A stretch of DNA of 64,000 nt from Sphingomonas sp. IW22 (GCF_041321155.1 NZ_JBGGWB010000005.1:1-64000); one strand, 5' to 3'. Positions 27,173 to 36,845 are shown, counted from the stretch's first letter. A program made the numbers and translations. The notes: generated by a model from the letters alone, not told the origin.

Positions 27173-27477
27173 ACCTGTGCCCCTGCGGCGGGACCCTTGC
27201 GGGTGGCGCCGTTCGATCCGGCGGGCGGGCGCATTGCGCCTCCCGCCGGTGGGCCGTTCTTGCGCTCAACCCGCTTTATGCAAGGCGAAATTCGCGCAAC
27301 ATGTTCAGCGCAGGGCAATTCACACCACGCTATTACGGCGCAATCGTCCGCAACTGGCGGATTTTGCGCGCTTGTAGTGGGCGTTGGCGCCTTCTATAGG
27401 CGCAGCCCAAGGCAAGAGGTCCCGGACGTCCGCGGCATGGGGGTGCCGCGCCGGCCGTCCCGGTCTTGGAGAGTGGC
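27173..27477 (+). other. 305-bp intergenic region before dksA
   Basis: No gene is seen. A GC-rich imperfect hairpin (about 27220-27247) follows the host attachment gene and may act as a weak terminator; no U-run follows. Near the right end, TTGTAG (27372-27377), a 17-bp spacer and TATAGG (27395-27400) form a candidate dksA promoter, placing the start of transcription about 70 bp before the dksA start codon. Confidence 0.4.
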
Positions 27478-27948
27478 ATGGCGACTGCGTTGGATCGTTT
27501 CGAGAAGCCCGGCAATGCCGAGGAAGTGCCTGCGTCGATTGGTGACGGGACGGGTTATCGCCCCAGTCCGGACGAACCGTTCATGAACGAACGGCAGCAA
27601 GCCTATTTCCGGGCCAAGCTGCACGCGTGGAAGGACGCGATCCTGAAGGAGGCTCAGGCGACACTGGGGCAGCTTCAGATCGACTCGCTGCGTGAAGCCG
27701 ACCTGACCGACCGCGCGTCCAGCGAGACCGACTGGTCGATCGAACTGCGCACCCGCGATCGCCAGCGCAAGCTGATCTCCAAGATCGACGCTGCGCTGCG
27801 CCGTCTGGACGAGGGCGAATATGGCTATTGCGAGGTGACGGGCGAACCGATCAGCCTCGCACGCTTGGAGGCCCGACCGATCGCGACCATGACGGTGGAG
27901 GCGCAGGAGCGGCACGAGCGCAACGAAAAGGTCTCCCGCGAAGAATAG
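27478..27948 (+). CDS. dksA: RNA polymerase-binding factor DksA (alphaproteobacterial, cysteine-poor type)
   Basis: 156 residues. It binds the RNA polymerase secondary channel and, with ppGpp, reprograms promoters during starvation. The coiled coil (about 45-115) contains the tip region LREADLTDRASSETD with its acidic pair. The zinc-finger region reads YGYCEVTGEPISLARLEARPIATMTVEA-like: only one of the four usual Cys remains, as is usual for alphaproteobacterial DksA. ATG 27478 follows GGAG at 27468-27471; the upstream in-frame TTG 27466 is less likely. Confidence 0.92.
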   Translation: MATALDRFEKPGNAEEVPASIGDGTGYRPSPDEPFMNERQQAYFRAKLHAWKDAILKEAQATLGQLQIDSLREADLTDRASSETDWSIELRTRDRQRKLISKIDAALRRLDEGEYGYCEVTGEPISLARLEARPIATMTVEAQERHERNEKVSREE

Positions 27949-28045
27949 GGCCGGACCATCGCGGACACAAATTAACGGTTTGGACACCGATTGTTGATGT
28001 AAGCGACTGGAACACCGTTCCTGTCAGTCAACTCGAAGTGCCGCG

Positions 28046-28432
28046 ATGGACCGTTATCAACCCGATCCCAACGAAGAGGACGCTTACGCGGCCAAGCGTG
28101 CTGCGGCGCGTGACAGTTTGTTGCTGGCTGCGGCACTGCGGATCAACGGCGTCGAACATAATGTCCGCGTCCGCAATCTGTCGGCGGGCGGGCTGATGGC
28201 CGAATATCCGGGTCAGGTCGAACTGGGGCAGCCGCTTAGCATCGACGTGCGCGGCATCGGCTGGGTCGAGGGGCGCGTCGCGTGGGCCACCGATGGCCGC
28301 GTCGGCATCGCCTTCTCGGCTCCGGTCGATCCCAAGCTGGCGCGCAAGCCCGTGGCCGCGAAAAAGACCAGCGACAACAAGGGCTGGCTGCATGTCTATC
28401 CGGCGGCAACGCCGCCCGTCGTCAAACGCTGA
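28046..28432 (+). CDS. PilZ-domain protein
   Basis: 128 residues, essentially one PilZ domain. PilZ proteins usually bind cyclic di-GMP through RxxxR and (D/N)xSxxG motifs. Here RVRNLSAGGLMAEYP gives NLSAGG, but the upstream RxxxR box is unclear (AKRAAARDS), so ligand binding is uncertain. A Lys-rich tail follows. It lies 97 bp after dksA on the same strand and probably has its own start signals. Confidence 0.75.
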   Translation: MDRYQPDPNEEDAYAAKRAAARDSLLLAAALRINGVEHNVRVRNLSAGGLMAEYPGQVELGQPLSIDVRGIGWVEGRVAWATDGRVGIAFSAPVDPKLARKPVAAKKTSDNKGWLHVYPAATPPVVKR

Positions 28433-28486
28433 TCGCCGCGCCGGTCCCGCACCGTCGATGAACGGCGCGGGTGGCGTGCTGCGGCG

Positions 28487-28642
28487 TCAGATCGACGCAA
28501 TCTCTTCCTTGACGCGCAGCTTGCGACGCTTCAATTCGCCCAACAACGCCTGATCGGGCAACGGTCGCTGGGTTTCGGTCGCGATGCGGCGATCCAGCGT
28601 GGCGTGCTTGGCTTCAAGCGCGTTCATGTGCGAGGTCTGCAT
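28487..28642 (-). CDS. DUF465 (YdcH-like) small coiled-coil protein
   Basis: 51 residues. A short helical hairpin typical of DUF465: LEAKHATLDRRIATE then LKRRKLRVKEEIASI. Function is unknown. The start at ATG 28642 has AAGGAG nine bases upstream; the longer open frame upstream is not conserved. It is divergently paired with a second DUF465 gene 161 bp away, which suggests a local duplication with inversion. Confidence 0.8.
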   Translation of the reverse strand: MQTSHMNALEAKHATLDRRIATETQRPLPDQALLGELKRRKLRVKEEIASI

Positions 28643-28803
28643 TGCTGCGGTCTCCTTGCTCTTCAGTTGGGGGTCTTGGAGTAAATCACCAATCGACCTG
28701 CTTGTCGCGCCCCAATCGCCATGCGACACGATATGTCGAACCGATTTGCGCGCCGGACGGTTCGTCGCGCGATTGTTCGAGCAGGCGAGGGGGGCGACCA
28801 GCC

Positions 28804-29001
28804 ATGGATGAGGGCGAACTGAGCCGCCGACTCGAATTGTTGCGGGTCGAGCATCGCGATCTGGACGATTCGATCTCCGCATTGCGCGAGTCGGGTACGG
28901 GCGACCAGCTTCAGCTGGCCCGCTTGAAGAAGCGCAAGCTGCGCCTGCGCGACGAAATCGCCCGGATCGAGGACGAACTGGTACCCGACATCATCGCGTA
29001 G
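28804..29001 (+). CDS. DUF465 (YdcH-like) small coiled-coil protein, second copy
   Basis: 65 residues, nearly all alpha-helical: LELLRVEHRDLDDSISAL and LARLKKRKLRLRDEIARIED match the DUF465 pattern and mirror the neighbouring minus-strand gene (KRRKLRVKEEIA). ATG 28804 follows GAGGGGGG at about eleven bases. Function is unknown. Confidence 0.78.
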   Translation: MDEGELSRRLELLRVEHRDLDDSISALRESGTGDQLQLARLKKRKLRLRDEIARIEDELVPDIIA

Positions 29002-29099
29002 CGGGCGGCTCGCGACAAAGCGCGCCAGTTCGGGACAGGCCGTGCATTGCCACTAAAACAGGTGTTTCGCGCGACTTTCGGTCATGGCATCGACAACGG

Positions 29100-29558
29100 A
29101 TGTTCCATGAGCCTGCAGCCCGTTTCGAGCGTCGCCTGATCGACAGCCTTTATGCCGAGGCACTGCTGTTGGCGGACGATACACGCGATTACTTCGACGG
29201 GTCGGGACGGGCCGAGCGCGACTCGCTGGCGCCGTTGGAACGCGTTTCGCTGTCGTGCGAGTCGCTGCGGGTCACGACGCGGCTGATGCACATCATCGCC
29301 TGGCTACTGACGCAACGGGCGGTACTGGCGGGCGAACTGGCCCCATCTGACGCGTTGGACGGAACAAGGCGGCTGGGCGAATCGCCCGCCAGCGATCCGG
29401 TCGCGCTGGCGCGACTTCCCGAACGTGCAAAGGCGTTGGCGCTGGCCAGTGCGCGGTTGCACGACCGGGTGGCCCAGCTCGATTCGGCTCAGGTCAGTGC
29501 CGTGCCCCCCGCCAGTCCGGCGCGAGTGATGATGGAGCGGCTGGCCGGCGCCTTCTGA
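29100..29558 (+). CDS. rcdA: DUF1465/RcdA-family protein (regulator of CtrA degradation)
   Basis: 152 residues, helical. It matches the DUF1465 family whose Caulobacter member RcdA is an adaptor that helps deliver CtrA to ClpXP. Conserved-looking segments are RLIDSLYAEALLLADDTRDYFD, LSCESLRVTTRLMHIIAWLLTQ and a late LHDRVAQLD. A role in timed proteolysis in the CtrA cell-cycle pathway is inferred from the family. cckA, the kinase at the top of that pathway, lies 4.5 kb away. The ATG 29100 start has only a weak ribosome site. It is convergent with the HPr gene, with 21 bp between. Confidence 0.8.
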   Translation: MFHEPAARFERRLIDSLYAEALLLADDTRDYFDGSGRAERDSLAPLERVSLSCESLRVTTRLMHIIAWLLTQRAVLAGELAPSDALDGTRRLGESPASDPVALARLPERAKALALASARLHDRVAQLDSAQVSAVPPASPARVMMERLAGAF

Positions 29559-29579
29559 ACCGCGCAGGCACGATCGCCC

Positions 29580-29852
29580 TCAATCCTCGCCGAAGCGTTC
29601 CTCGACCAGCTGGCAAAGGGCCTCCACCGCATGTTCGGCGGTGCTGCCGTGCGCGCTGATGGTGATTTCGTCGCCCATCGCCGCGCCCAGCATCATCAGG
29701 CCCATGATCGACGTGCCGGTCACGCGCGATCCGTCCTTTTCGACCATGATCTCCGTCGATTGGGCAGAGGCCAGCGTCACGAACTTGGCACTGGCGCGGG
29801 CGTGCAGGCCGCGGCGGTTGGTGATGCGGACCGTCCGGCTGACGGCGGTCAT
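29580..29852 (-). CDS. ptsH: HPr-family phosphocarrier (regulatory PTS)
   Basis: 90 residues. A phosphocarrier accepting phosphate from PTS enzyme I at His17 (GLHARASAKF) and passing it to EIIA. Ser48 (TGTSIMGLMML) is at the position phosphorylated by HprK in other bacteria. With no sugar EIIB/EIIC nearby it probably works in a regulatory PTS, like NPr. It is the last gene of the six-gene leftward operon. Its ATG overlaps the EIIA stop (ATGA). Confidence 0.92.
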   Translation of the reverse strand: MTAVSRTVRITNRRGLHARASAKFVTLASAQSTEIMVEKDGSRVTGTSIMGLMMLGAAMGDEITISAHGSTAEHAVEALCQLVEERFGED

Positions 29853-30271
29853 GCGGCAGCCTCGCCCAGCACTTCGGACGCGACGGAGATATATTTGCGG
29901 CCCGCTTCTCGCGCAGCGGCAACGGCGTCGGTCACCTTCATCGTCTTGCGCGCGCCGCCCAGGCGGATCAGCATCGGCAGGTTGATGCCGGCGATCACCT
30001 CGACCCGGCCCGTTTCCAGCAGCGAAATCGCCAGATTGGAGGGTGTGCCGCCGAACAGGTCGGTCAGCACGATCACGCCACGTCCGCCATCGACCTCAGC
30101 GATCGCGCGGGCGATGTCGGCGCGCCGTTCCTCCATATCGTCCTCAGGGCCGATACAGATGGTGGCAATCGCGTCCTGTTTGCCGACGACGTGCTCCATC
30201 GCGACCACGAACTCTTTGGCAAGGCGCCCGTGGGTCACAAGGACCAGGCCGATCATGGGAGTTTCCGTCAT
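29849..30271 (-). CDS. manX: PTS EIIA of the mannose (EIIA-Man) family
   Basis: 140 residues. The EIIA-Man fold starts with IGLVLVTHGRLAKEF, His14 being the predicted phosphorylation site, and has VIVLTDLFGGTPSNLA as its second signature. In sphingomonads and other alphaproteobacteria this single EIIA works without a cognate transporter. It would report PTS phosphorylation state, with HPr as its phosphate donor. Overlaps by 4 nt with rapZ upstream and HPr downstream. Confidence 0.9.
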   Translation of the reverse strand: MTETPMIGLVLVTHGRLAKEFVVAMEHVVGKQDAIATICIGPEDDMEERRADIARAIAEVDGGRGVIVLTDLFGGTPSNLAISLLETGRVEVIAGINLPMLIRLGGARKTMKVTDAVAAAREAGRKYISVASEVLGEAAA

Positions 30272-31218
30272 AACCTTCTAGTCGAGACCGGCGCGCCTTC
30301 CAGCGAGTCCTGGGGCGCCGTGTTCAGATCACGATGTTGTACCGTGGGCGAAAATCCTTCGTCGCTCAACCGCCCCGCCACCCGGTCGGCCAGATGGACC
30401 GAACGATGCCGCCCGCCGGTGCAGCCGAAAGCGACGGTCACATATGCCTTTCCCTCGGCCCGGTAGCGGGGAAGCAGCATCAGCAACAGGTTCTCGATCG
30501 CCTCCACCGCCTGATTATAGGCGGGGTCGCCGCGCACATAATCGGCGACGTCGGGATCGAGTCCCGTTCCGGGACGAAGGGCGGGCACCCAGTGCGGGTT
30601 ACGCAAAAACCGCATGTCGAACACCAGGTCGGCACTGCGCGGCAATCCGCGCGCAAAGCCGAAGGACATGACCGACAGCGTTGGCTCGCCGCGGCCCTCA
30701 CCCCCGAACGTCGTGCGAATCTGCGCGGCCAGTTCGTTGGAGGACATGCCGGTCGTGTCGATCAGCCGCCCGGCCCAATGGCGCAGCGGCTGGAGCAGTT
30801 CACGCTCGCGATTGATGCCGTCGGCGGCGGGGCGATCCAGCGCCAGCGGGTGGCGGCGGCGCGTTTCCGAATAGCGGCGGACCAGCTCGGCACCCCCGCA
30901 ATCCAGGAACAGCATGCCGATCTCGCGCCCTTCATCGGCCAGTTCCTGCACGCGTGCGGCAATGCGTGCGGCGTCGAACCCGCGTGTGCCGATGCCGATG
31001 CCCAGCGCCAGCGGTCGGTCGTCATTCTCCGCGCCTTCGGCCGGTGCGGTGGCAAGCAGCCGGTCGAGCAGCAGCAGCGGCAGATTATCGACGACTTCCC
31101 AACCCAGATCCTCCAGTGTGCGCAGCACCGTGGATTTGCCCGCACCCGACATGCCGGTGACGAGCAGGATACGGCGCGGCGGGGCCGGGGCAGGGGATGG
31201 GGCGTTCGCCTCGCTCAT
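30268..31218 (-). CDS. rapZ: RNase adapter/nucleotide-binding protein RapZ (YvcJ family)
   Basis: 316 residues. N-terminal P-loop ATPase (TGMSGAGKST, residues 21-30) and a C-terminal domain with SFGFARGLPRSADLVFDMRF-like and VAFGCTGGRHRSV segments, both diagnostic. In Escherichia coli RapZ hands small RNAs to RNase E and senses glucosamine-6-phosphate. The alphaproteobacterial role is less clear but is linked to the PTS by gene order. Overlaps by 4 nt with hprK upstream and EIIA downstream. Confidence 0.93.
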   Translation of the reverse strand: MSEANAPSPAPAPPRRILLVTGMSGAGKSTVLRTLEDLGWEVVDNLPLLLLDRLLATAPAEGAENDDRPLALGIGIGTRGFDAARIAARVQELADEGREIGMLFLDCGGAELVRRYSETRRRHPLALDRPAADGINRERELLQPLRHWAGRLIDTTGMSSNELAAQIRTTFGGEGRGEPTLSVMSFGFARGLPRSADLVFDMRFLRNPHWVPALRPGTGLDPDVADYVRGDPAYNQAVEAIENLLLMLLPRYRAEGKAYVTVAFGCTGGRHRSVHLADRVAGRLSDEGFSPTVQHRDLNTAPQDSLEGAPVSTRRL

Positions 31219-31658
31219 GCAGGCTCAGTATCGCCGATCACGCGGGCAAGCGCCAGTTCAACCTTGATCGGCGCCGAGGATTCCAGCGCAGCTAGCCCCA
31301 CACAGGGCAATTGCACGCCCGCAATGGGCCGGGTCCGGTGTTCCAGCGGCATGCGTTCGGGTTCGGTTTCGCTGCGAACCACCAGCGCCACGGGTACGTC
31401 GTCGATCCATGGCATCGCCACGATGCCCAGCCCGCGCACTTCCATGCGGCCCCGGATGGTCGCTGGTGCAGACGCGAGCAGCAGGCCGTCGCGGTGATGC
31501 AACAGGGTCTGGTCATCGCTGACCAGCGTGGCGCCCCGGTCGATCAGCCGCAGCGCTAGGTCGGACTTGCCCGCGCCCGACCGCCCTTCGATCAAGACGG
31601 CATGGCCGCCGATCGCGACGCAGGTGGCGTGGCACAGCTCGTATTCGGGGGCAGTCAT
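31215..31658 (-). CDS. hprK: HPr kinase/phosphorylase, short C-terminal-domain-only form
   Basis: 147 residues, about half the length of Firmicute HprK/P. Only the catalytic domain is present: P-loop GRSGAGKSDLALRLIDRG (about residues 25-42), LVSDDQTLL, and the following RGLGIVAMP segment, which is the HprK signature. It would phosphorylate (or dephosphorylate) HPr on Ser48. The lack of the N-terminal domain is typical of alphaproteobacteria. Flanked by 4-nt overlaps with chvG and rapZ. Confidence 0.9.
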   Translation of the reverse strand: MTAPEYELCHATCVAIGGHAVLIEGRSGAGKSDLALRLIDRGATLVSDDQTLLHHRDGLLLASAPATIRGRMEVRGLGIVAMPWIDDVPVALVVRSETEPERMPLEHRTRPIAGVQLPCVGLAALESSAPIKVELALARVIGDTEPA

Positions 31659-33247
31659 GGCTCGATCGGTTCCCCGTTCCCCTCGGCGGCGGGCAGGCGC
31701 ACGACGAAGCGCGCACCGCTGACCCGATCCTCACGCGATTCGACATGGATGGTACCGGCATGGCCCTCCACAATCGTCCGTGCGATGGCAAGGCCCAGCC
31801 CCGAATGCTGGCCGAACGCTTCGCCTTCGGGGCGGACCGAATGGAAGCGGCGAAAGATCGCTTCGCGCGATTCGGGGGGTACGCCGGGGCCTTCGTCCTC
31901 GACACGGACGGTGATGACGCCGTCGCTGCGGCTGGCGCCGACCGACACGGTGGCGTCGCGCGGGGAAAAGGACACGGCGTTGTCGATCAGGTTTTCGAAT
32001 ACCCGCGCCAGCCGTGACCCTTCGCCCGCGACGATCAGCGGCGCCCCGCCGGGCAGGTCCAGCCGCAGCCGCACCCCGCCGGGCAGACCGCGCGCTTCCC
32101 AGGCGGCGACGATGGCCGACAGCATCGCAGACAGGTCCAGCGCCTCGAACTTGGCGCGGCTCAACTGCGCGTCGAGCCGGGATGCGTCGGAAATGTCGGT
32201 TATCAACCGGTCCAGCCGCAGCACGTCGGCACGCACGATATCCAGCAGCTGCGCCTGAAGCGCCGGGTCCTTGACCATGCCCAGCCCCTCCACCGCCGAA
32301 CGCAGCGACGCCAGCGGATTCTTCAACTCGTGCGTCACATCGGCGGCGAACGCCTCGGTCGCGTCGATGCGTGCGCGCAACGCCTGGCTCATGTCCGACA
32401 GCGCGCGGGCCAGCATGCCGATCTCGTCGCGGCGGCTGGGCAGGCGGGGCACCACCACTTCGCGCGCGCGCCCCAGCCGGACGCGCACCGCCGCGCGCGC
32501 CAGCCGCCGCAGCGGACGGATGATGGTGCGTGCCAGGAACAGCGACAACAGGATCGAAACCAGCGCCACGATGGCCAGCACGACGCTCAGCCGCCAGCGT
32601 TCGGCACGCACCACGCTGGTAATGTCGCGCGCATTGACCGTGGTGAGCAGCGTGCCGCGCGCGCCAAGCGGGGCGGCGGCGGTGATGACGGGCGATCGAT
32701 CCGGCGCGCGCCACAACGACGCGGGCGCCTCATGCGTCTGGAACGCGCGGCGCACATCGGGCCAGCGATATCCCTGCCGCCGGGGCTGTTCGCGATACAG
32801 CGGCGCCCGGTCCGCACCGACCACGGTGTCGATCCCCGCATCCAGAAACCGCCCGATCGCCTGTCCCATCGGATCCTTGTCCGGGTCGCGCAGCCGGAAA
32901 TTGGCGACGCCCAGCGCGCGGCTGTCGTGGCGCTGCACCCCGGCGGGGTCAAAGGTGCGGATGCGCGTGCCGGTTTGCTTGGCCAGGCGGGTGACCAGTA
33001 CTTCCTCGTCGCTCATCCGGGTGGCCATCAGCGCCTGCGCGATCAGCCGCGCTTCCCGGCTGGCTTGCTGCAGCCGCGCGTCGATCAGGCGCGTGCGATA
33101 GCTGTCGAGGTAAAAGAACCCGCCCGCCAGCAGCGCCAGCGCGAAGATGTTGACCGCCAGAATGCGCGGGGTGAGGCTGACGCGACCGGACCAGCGTATG
33201 GAAAGGTCGCTGTCCTCACTCTTCCGAGAAGCGATAACCTGCTCCAT
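31655..33247 (-). CDS. chvG: ChvG/ExoS-type sensor histidine kinase
   Basis: About 530 residues. Two transmembrane helices ([16 protein letters not shown] near the start, and [18 protein letters not shown] in the middle) enclose a periplasmic sensor domain of about 170 residues. Then come a HAMP-like region, the H-box [20 protein letters not shown], the N-box [11 protein letters not shown], the G1 box DEGPGVP and the G2 box [11 protein letters not shown]. It phosphorylates ChvI, and in other alphaproteobacteria responds to acid or envelope stress. ATG 33247 lies inside the end of chvI (32-nt overlap). Further upstream codons are probably shadow. Confidence 0.9.
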   Translation of the reverse strand: MEQVIASRKSEDSDLSIRWSGRVSLTPRILAVNIFALALLAGGFFYLDSYRTRLIDARLQQASREARLIAQALMATRMSDEEVLVTRLAKQTGTRIRTFDPAGVQRHDSRALGVANFRLRDPDKDPMGQAIGRFLDAGIDTVVGADRAPLYREQPRRQGYRWPDVRRAFQTHEAPASLWRAPDRSPVITAAAPLGARGTLLTTVNARDITSVVRAERWRLSVVLAIVALVSILLSLFLARTIIRPLRRLARAAVRVRLGRAREVVVPRLPSRRDEIGMLARALSDMSQALRARIDATEAFAADVTHELKNPLASLRSAVEGLGMVKDPALQAQLLDIVRADVLRLDRLITDISDASRLDAQLSRAKFEALDLSAMLSAIVAAWEARGLPGGVRLRLDLPGGAPLIVAGEGSRLARVFENLIDNAVSFSPRDATVSVGASRSDGVITVRVEDEGPGVPPESREAIFRRFHSVRPEGEAFGQHSGLGLAIARTIVEGHAGTIHVESREDRVSGARFVVRLPAAEGNGEPIEP

Positions 33248-33926
33248 ACAGGGTTTCGATGGCGTCGAACTTTGGGTCGACCTGCCGGAACTTGCGCCGG
33301 ACGCGCTTGATGTGGCTGTCGATCGTCCGGTCATCGACGTAGATGTCGTCCTGATACGCGGCGTCCATCAACTGGTTGCGCGTTTTGACAATACCGGGAC
33401 GCTGGGCCAGCGTTTCCAGGATCATGAACTCGGTCACGGTCAGCGTGACATTCTGTCCGCCCCACATCACCTTGTGCCGGGCAGGGTCCATGACCAGCCG
33501 GCCACGCTCCAGCGCGGGTGCCGGCGCCTCTCCCTCATCGCCGGTGCCATTTCCCGCTGCCGCTTCGGTGCGGCGCAGGATGGCGCGGATGCGCGCGATC
33601 AGCAGACGCTGGCTGAACGGTTTGGCGATATAATCGTCGGCGCCCATGGCCAGGCCCAGCGCCTCGTCCAGCTCGTCGTCCTTGCTGGTCAGGAAGATCA
33701 CCGGAATCGCCGATTTTTCACGCAGCCGGCGTAACAGTTCCAACCCGTCCAGCCGCGGCATCTTGATGTCCAGCACTGCCAGTTCGGGGGGATTGTCGAT
33801 CAGCGCCTTCAACGCCGCCTCCCCGTCCGAATAGACGCGCGTCAGAAATCCCTCTGCCTGAAGGGCGATGGAAACGGATGTCAGGATGTTGCGGTCGTCA
33901 TCGACCAGGGCGATCGTTGCGCTCAT
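33216..33926 (-). CDS. chvI: ChvI-type response regulator
   Basis: 236 residues. A receiver domain (phospho-acceptor Asp53 in [13 protein letters not shown]; Lys in [10 protein letters not shown]) and an OmpR-type winged-helix DNA-binding domain ([42 protein letters not shown]). First gene of the leftward operon chvI-chvG-hprK-rapZ-EIIA-HPr and the presumed activator of envelope and metabolic genes. It is divergent from cckA, with 122 bp between the starts. Confidence 0.93.
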   Translation of the reverse strand: MSATIALVDDDRNILTSVSIALQAEGFLTRVYSDGEAALKALIDNPPELAVLDIKMPRLDGLELLRRLREKSAIPVIFLTSKDDELDEALGLAMGADDYIAKPFSQRLLIARIRAILRRTEAAAGNGTGDEGEAPAPALERGRLVMDPARHKVMWGGQNVTLTVTEFMILETLAQRPGIVKTRNQLMDAAYQDDIYVDDRTIDSHIKRVRRKFRQVDPKFDAIETLYGAGYRFSEE

Positions 33927-34048
33927 TCATCGGAAACCGCTGGACGATCCATGCCGTTGGCCTAGCCGAAAGTGCGGCCCGGCTCAATCGGCGTGTTTGG
34001 GACCGGTCACATGCTTGACGCCCGCGCGACGCATGGCGAGACCGGGAT

Positions 34049-36460
34049 ATGGTCTCCGCATCTCTGTCTGCCCCCGATTCCGCTCCGCTAAACCGACAGG
34101 CGTTGTCGCTCGCGCTGGGCGGCGGTGTGGCGGCGGCGCTGGTTGCCCTGTGGGGGCTGGGCGACGGGCGGGTGGCGATTTCGTTTCTGGCGGGGGCCTT
34201 GCTGATCGCAGGCGGCGTGCTCGCATGGTCGCGGCTGCGTGGTGCCAAGGCCGTGGCAGCGATGCCCGACTGGTCGCTGGCGCAAACGCTGGCGTCGATC
34301 AGCGAAGACGCGGTCGCGGTGTCGGATCGTTCGGGGCGGCTGGTCTGCGCCAACCCGGCCTATCAGCGGATGTTCGGCGGGCTGCCGATGCCGTCGGGCG
34401 TGCCGCTGGACGACGATTCGCAGGTCCGGCTGGACGATCTGGCGCGCGCCGCCTGGCGCGACGGGGAGGTGGAGGCCGCAGGTGCGCTGCGCGAAGGACG
34501 GGCTATCATGGTGCGGGTCAGCCGCGCGGGTGACTCGACGCTGGTGTGGCGGTTCGCGCCGGGGCGTGGCGACGGTGCGCCCGGTTTTGGCGGTCCCGAT
34601 CCGCTGCCGCTGGCGGTGGCCGCGATCAAGGGTGAGGCGGGCGAGCGGCTGGGCCTGGCTGGTGTGATGGCGGTCGCGATCCAGCCCGATGGCCGGATCG
34701 AGGCGGCGAACCGCGTCTTTGCCACCCGCGCCACCGGCAGCGCCGACGGCGTGGTCGAGGGGCGCGACTTTGCGCGCCTGATGCTGCTGGAACCCGGCGG
34801 CCATCTGCGTTTCGAGCGGGAGGGGGAAGCGGGCAATCCCGTGCGCCTGATCCAGGTCCCACTTTGCAGCGGCCCGGAGTCGCCGCTGTTCCTGGCGCTG
34901 GTGGATGAAGAGGATGCGGGCCTGCCCGCTTCCATCGGCAATGATGTCGCGGCGCATGTCCGCGCGCTGGTCACGCTGTTGCCCATCGGCGTCGCGATGA
35001 TCGACCGTGAGGGGCGCTTCGTTCACATGAACAGCGCCTTTGCCAGGGCCACTGCGGTCAAGGCCGCCGCGCCGCCGCTCTACCCCGGCGATCTGGTGGT
35101 GCGCGAGGACAAGGCCGCGCTGGCCGACGCGATCCGGCGTTTTTCGGGCGGCGCCAGCCATGCCGCCGACATGCAGGTCCGCCTGGCGATCCGGCCGGAA
35201 GAGCCGGTGTCGCTCACGCTGGCCGGTGCGCGCGGGCTGGGCGACGCGGCGGTGATCCTGTGCCTTAAGGAATCGGGGCAGGAAGGGCGCCTCAAGCGTC
35301 AGGTGGCACAGGCGACCAAGATGCAGGCCATTGGTCAGCTGGCCGGCGGCGTCGCGCATGACTTCAACAACATCCTGACCGCGATCATCGGTCACAGCGA
35401 CCTGATGCTGAAACGCCATTCGCCCGGCGACAGCGATTATGACGATATTCAGCAGGTGCGCGCCAATGCCAATCGCGCCGCTGCGCTGACGCGGCAGCTT
35501 CTGGCCTTTTCCCGGCAGCAGACGTTGCGGCCGCAGGTGCTGCAACTGCCCGATGTCGTGTCAGAGGTATCGCACCTGCTGACCCGCCTGTTGGGTGAAA
35601 CGGTGCGGCTGGAGGTCAAGCACGGTCGCGGGCTGGGCGCCGTGCGTGCCGATCCGGGACAGCTTGAACAGGTGATCGTCAACCTGTCGGTCAATGCCCG
35701 CGACGCCATGCTGTCCAAGGACCCAAGCGGCGCCGGAACGCTGACCATCGAGACGTTGAGCATCGACCGTGCAGAGGTGAAGCGGATGGGCAATGAGGTG
35801 CTGCCCGTCGCGGAATATTCGGTACTGCGGATCAGCGACACCGGCACCGGCATCCCGACCGATGTATTGCCAAACATCTTCGAGCCGTTCTTCACGACCA
35901 AGGAACTGGGCAAGGGCACGGGGCTGGGCCTGTCCACCGTCTATGGCATCGTCAAGCAATCGGGCGGCTATATCTTTGCCGATTCCCCGCCGGGGCGCGG
36001 GGCGACGTTCAGCATCTATCTGCCCGTCTATGCCGCAGGCGAACTGCCCGCGCCCAAGCCGGTAAAGCGTGCGCCGCGGCGCCAGCATACCTGGGGCAGC
36101 GGCACGATCCTGCTGGTGGAGGATGAAGCGATGGTGCGCGCGGTCGCCGAACGCGCGCTGTCGCGACAGGGTTACAAGGTGCTGGTCGCGGACCATGGCG
36201 AGGCCGCGCTGGATCTGCTGCAAAGCACCGGGCGACCTGATCTGCTGATCTCGGACGTGGTGATGCCCGTGATGGACGGCCCGACCATGGTGCGAAAGGT
36301 TCGCGAAAGCTATCCCGACCTGCCGATCCTGTTCATGTCCGGCTATGCCGAGGAACAGTTGCGCCGATCCATCGACCTCGAAAACGTGGCGTTTCTGCCC
36401 AAGCCATTCTCGGTCCAGCAGCTTGCCGAAGCGGCACGCGAAGCGCTGGGCAGCGATTGA
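34049..36460 (+). CDS. cckA: CckA-type hybrid histidine kinase
   Basis: 803 residues. Two N-terminal transmembrane helices (about residues 18-52) are followed by PAS-like sensing regions, the DHp domain with [20 protein letters not shown] (phospho-His437), an HATPase domain ([51 protein letters not shown]) and a C-terminal receiver with Asp736 ([13 protein letters not shown]). This layout and the sequence around the His match CckA, which feeds phosphate through ChpT to CtrA and controls the cell cycle or motility. It is divergent from chvI and followed by a single-domain receiver. Confidence 0.92.
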   Translation: MVSASLSAPDSAPLNRQALSLALGGGVAAALVALWGLGDGRVAISFLAGALLIAGGVLAWSRLRGAKAVAAMPDWSLAQTLASISEDAVAVSDRSGRLVCANPAYQRMFGGLPMPSGVPLDDDSQVRLDDLARAAWRDGEVEAAGALREGRAIMVRVSRAGDSTLVWRFAPGRGDGAPGFGGPDPLPLAVAAIKGEAGERLGLAGVMAVAIQPDGRIEAANRVFATRATGSADGVVEGRDFARLMLLEPGGHLRFEREGEAGNPVRLIQVPLCSGPESPLFLALVDEEDAGLPASIGNDVAAHVRALVTLLPIGVAMIDREGRFVHMNSAFARATAVKAAAPPLYPGDLVVREDKAALADAIRRFSGGASHAADMQVRLAIRPEEPVSLTLAGARGLGDAAVILCLKESGQEGRLKRQVAQATKMQAIGQLAGGVAHDFNNILTAIIGHSDLMLKRHSPGDSDYDDIQQVRANANRAAALTRQLLAFSRQQTLRPQVLQLPDVVSEVSHLLTRLLGETVRLEVKHGRGLGAVRADPGQLEQVIVNLSVNARDAMLSKDPSGAGTLTIETLSIDRAEVKRMGNEVLPVAEYSVLRISDTGTGIPTDVLPNIFEPFFTTKELGKGTGLGLSTVYGIVKQSGGYIFADSPPGRGATFSIYLPVYAAGELPAPKPVKRAPRRQHTWGSGTILLVEDEAMVRAVAERALSRQGYKVLVADHGEAALDLLQSTGRPDLLISDVVMPVMDGPTMVRKVRESYPDLPILFMSGYAEEQLRRSIDLENVAFLPKPFSVQQLAEAAREALGSD

Positions 36461-36500
36461 GGGGTTGGCGTAGCGGCCCTGCCATGCTTATGACCGGTCG

Positions 36501-36845
36501 ATGACCGAAGCCAAGCGTATCCTCATCGTCGAGGACGAGCCCCTGATCGCCATGATGCTTGAGGATTTCCTCGACGCGCTGGGCAAGGAGGTGGCCGGAA
36601 CCGCCGAAACCGTCGCGAGCGCGCTCGACCGAGTCGCGGCTGGCGGCATCGACGCGGCGATTCTCGACGTCAACCTGCGGGGTGGCGAGAAAAGCTGGCC
36701 TGTGGCTGACGCGCTGGCAGCGGCGGACATTCCGTTCGTGCTGGCAACCGGCGGTGACACGGTGGCGCCCGACCATTCGTCGCGCCCGGTACTGGCCAAG
36801 CCCTTTACCATGGACGGTGTGGAGCGGGCACTCTCCTCGCTCTGA
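36501..36845 (+). CDS. single-domain response regulator
   Basis: 114 residues, a lone receiver domain. The acidic pocket is VEDEP, the phospho-Asp is in AAILDVNLRGG, and the conserved Lys is in VLAKPFTMDGVE. No output domain, so it works through protein contacts or as a phosphate sink. It lies 40 bp after cckA on the same strand and could exchange phosphate with the CckA system, which is inferred from position alone. Confidence 0.88.
   Translation: MTEAKRILIVEDEPLIAMMLEDFLDALGKEVAGTAETVASALDRVAAGGIDAAILDVNLRGGEKSWPVADALAAADIPFVLATGGDTVAPDHSSRPVLAKPFTMDGVERALSSL

Noticed and set aside
31215..31658. HprK as a truncated pseudogene
   Set aside because: The short catalytic-domain-only form is normal in alphaproteobacteria and the frame has intact start, stop and overlaps.
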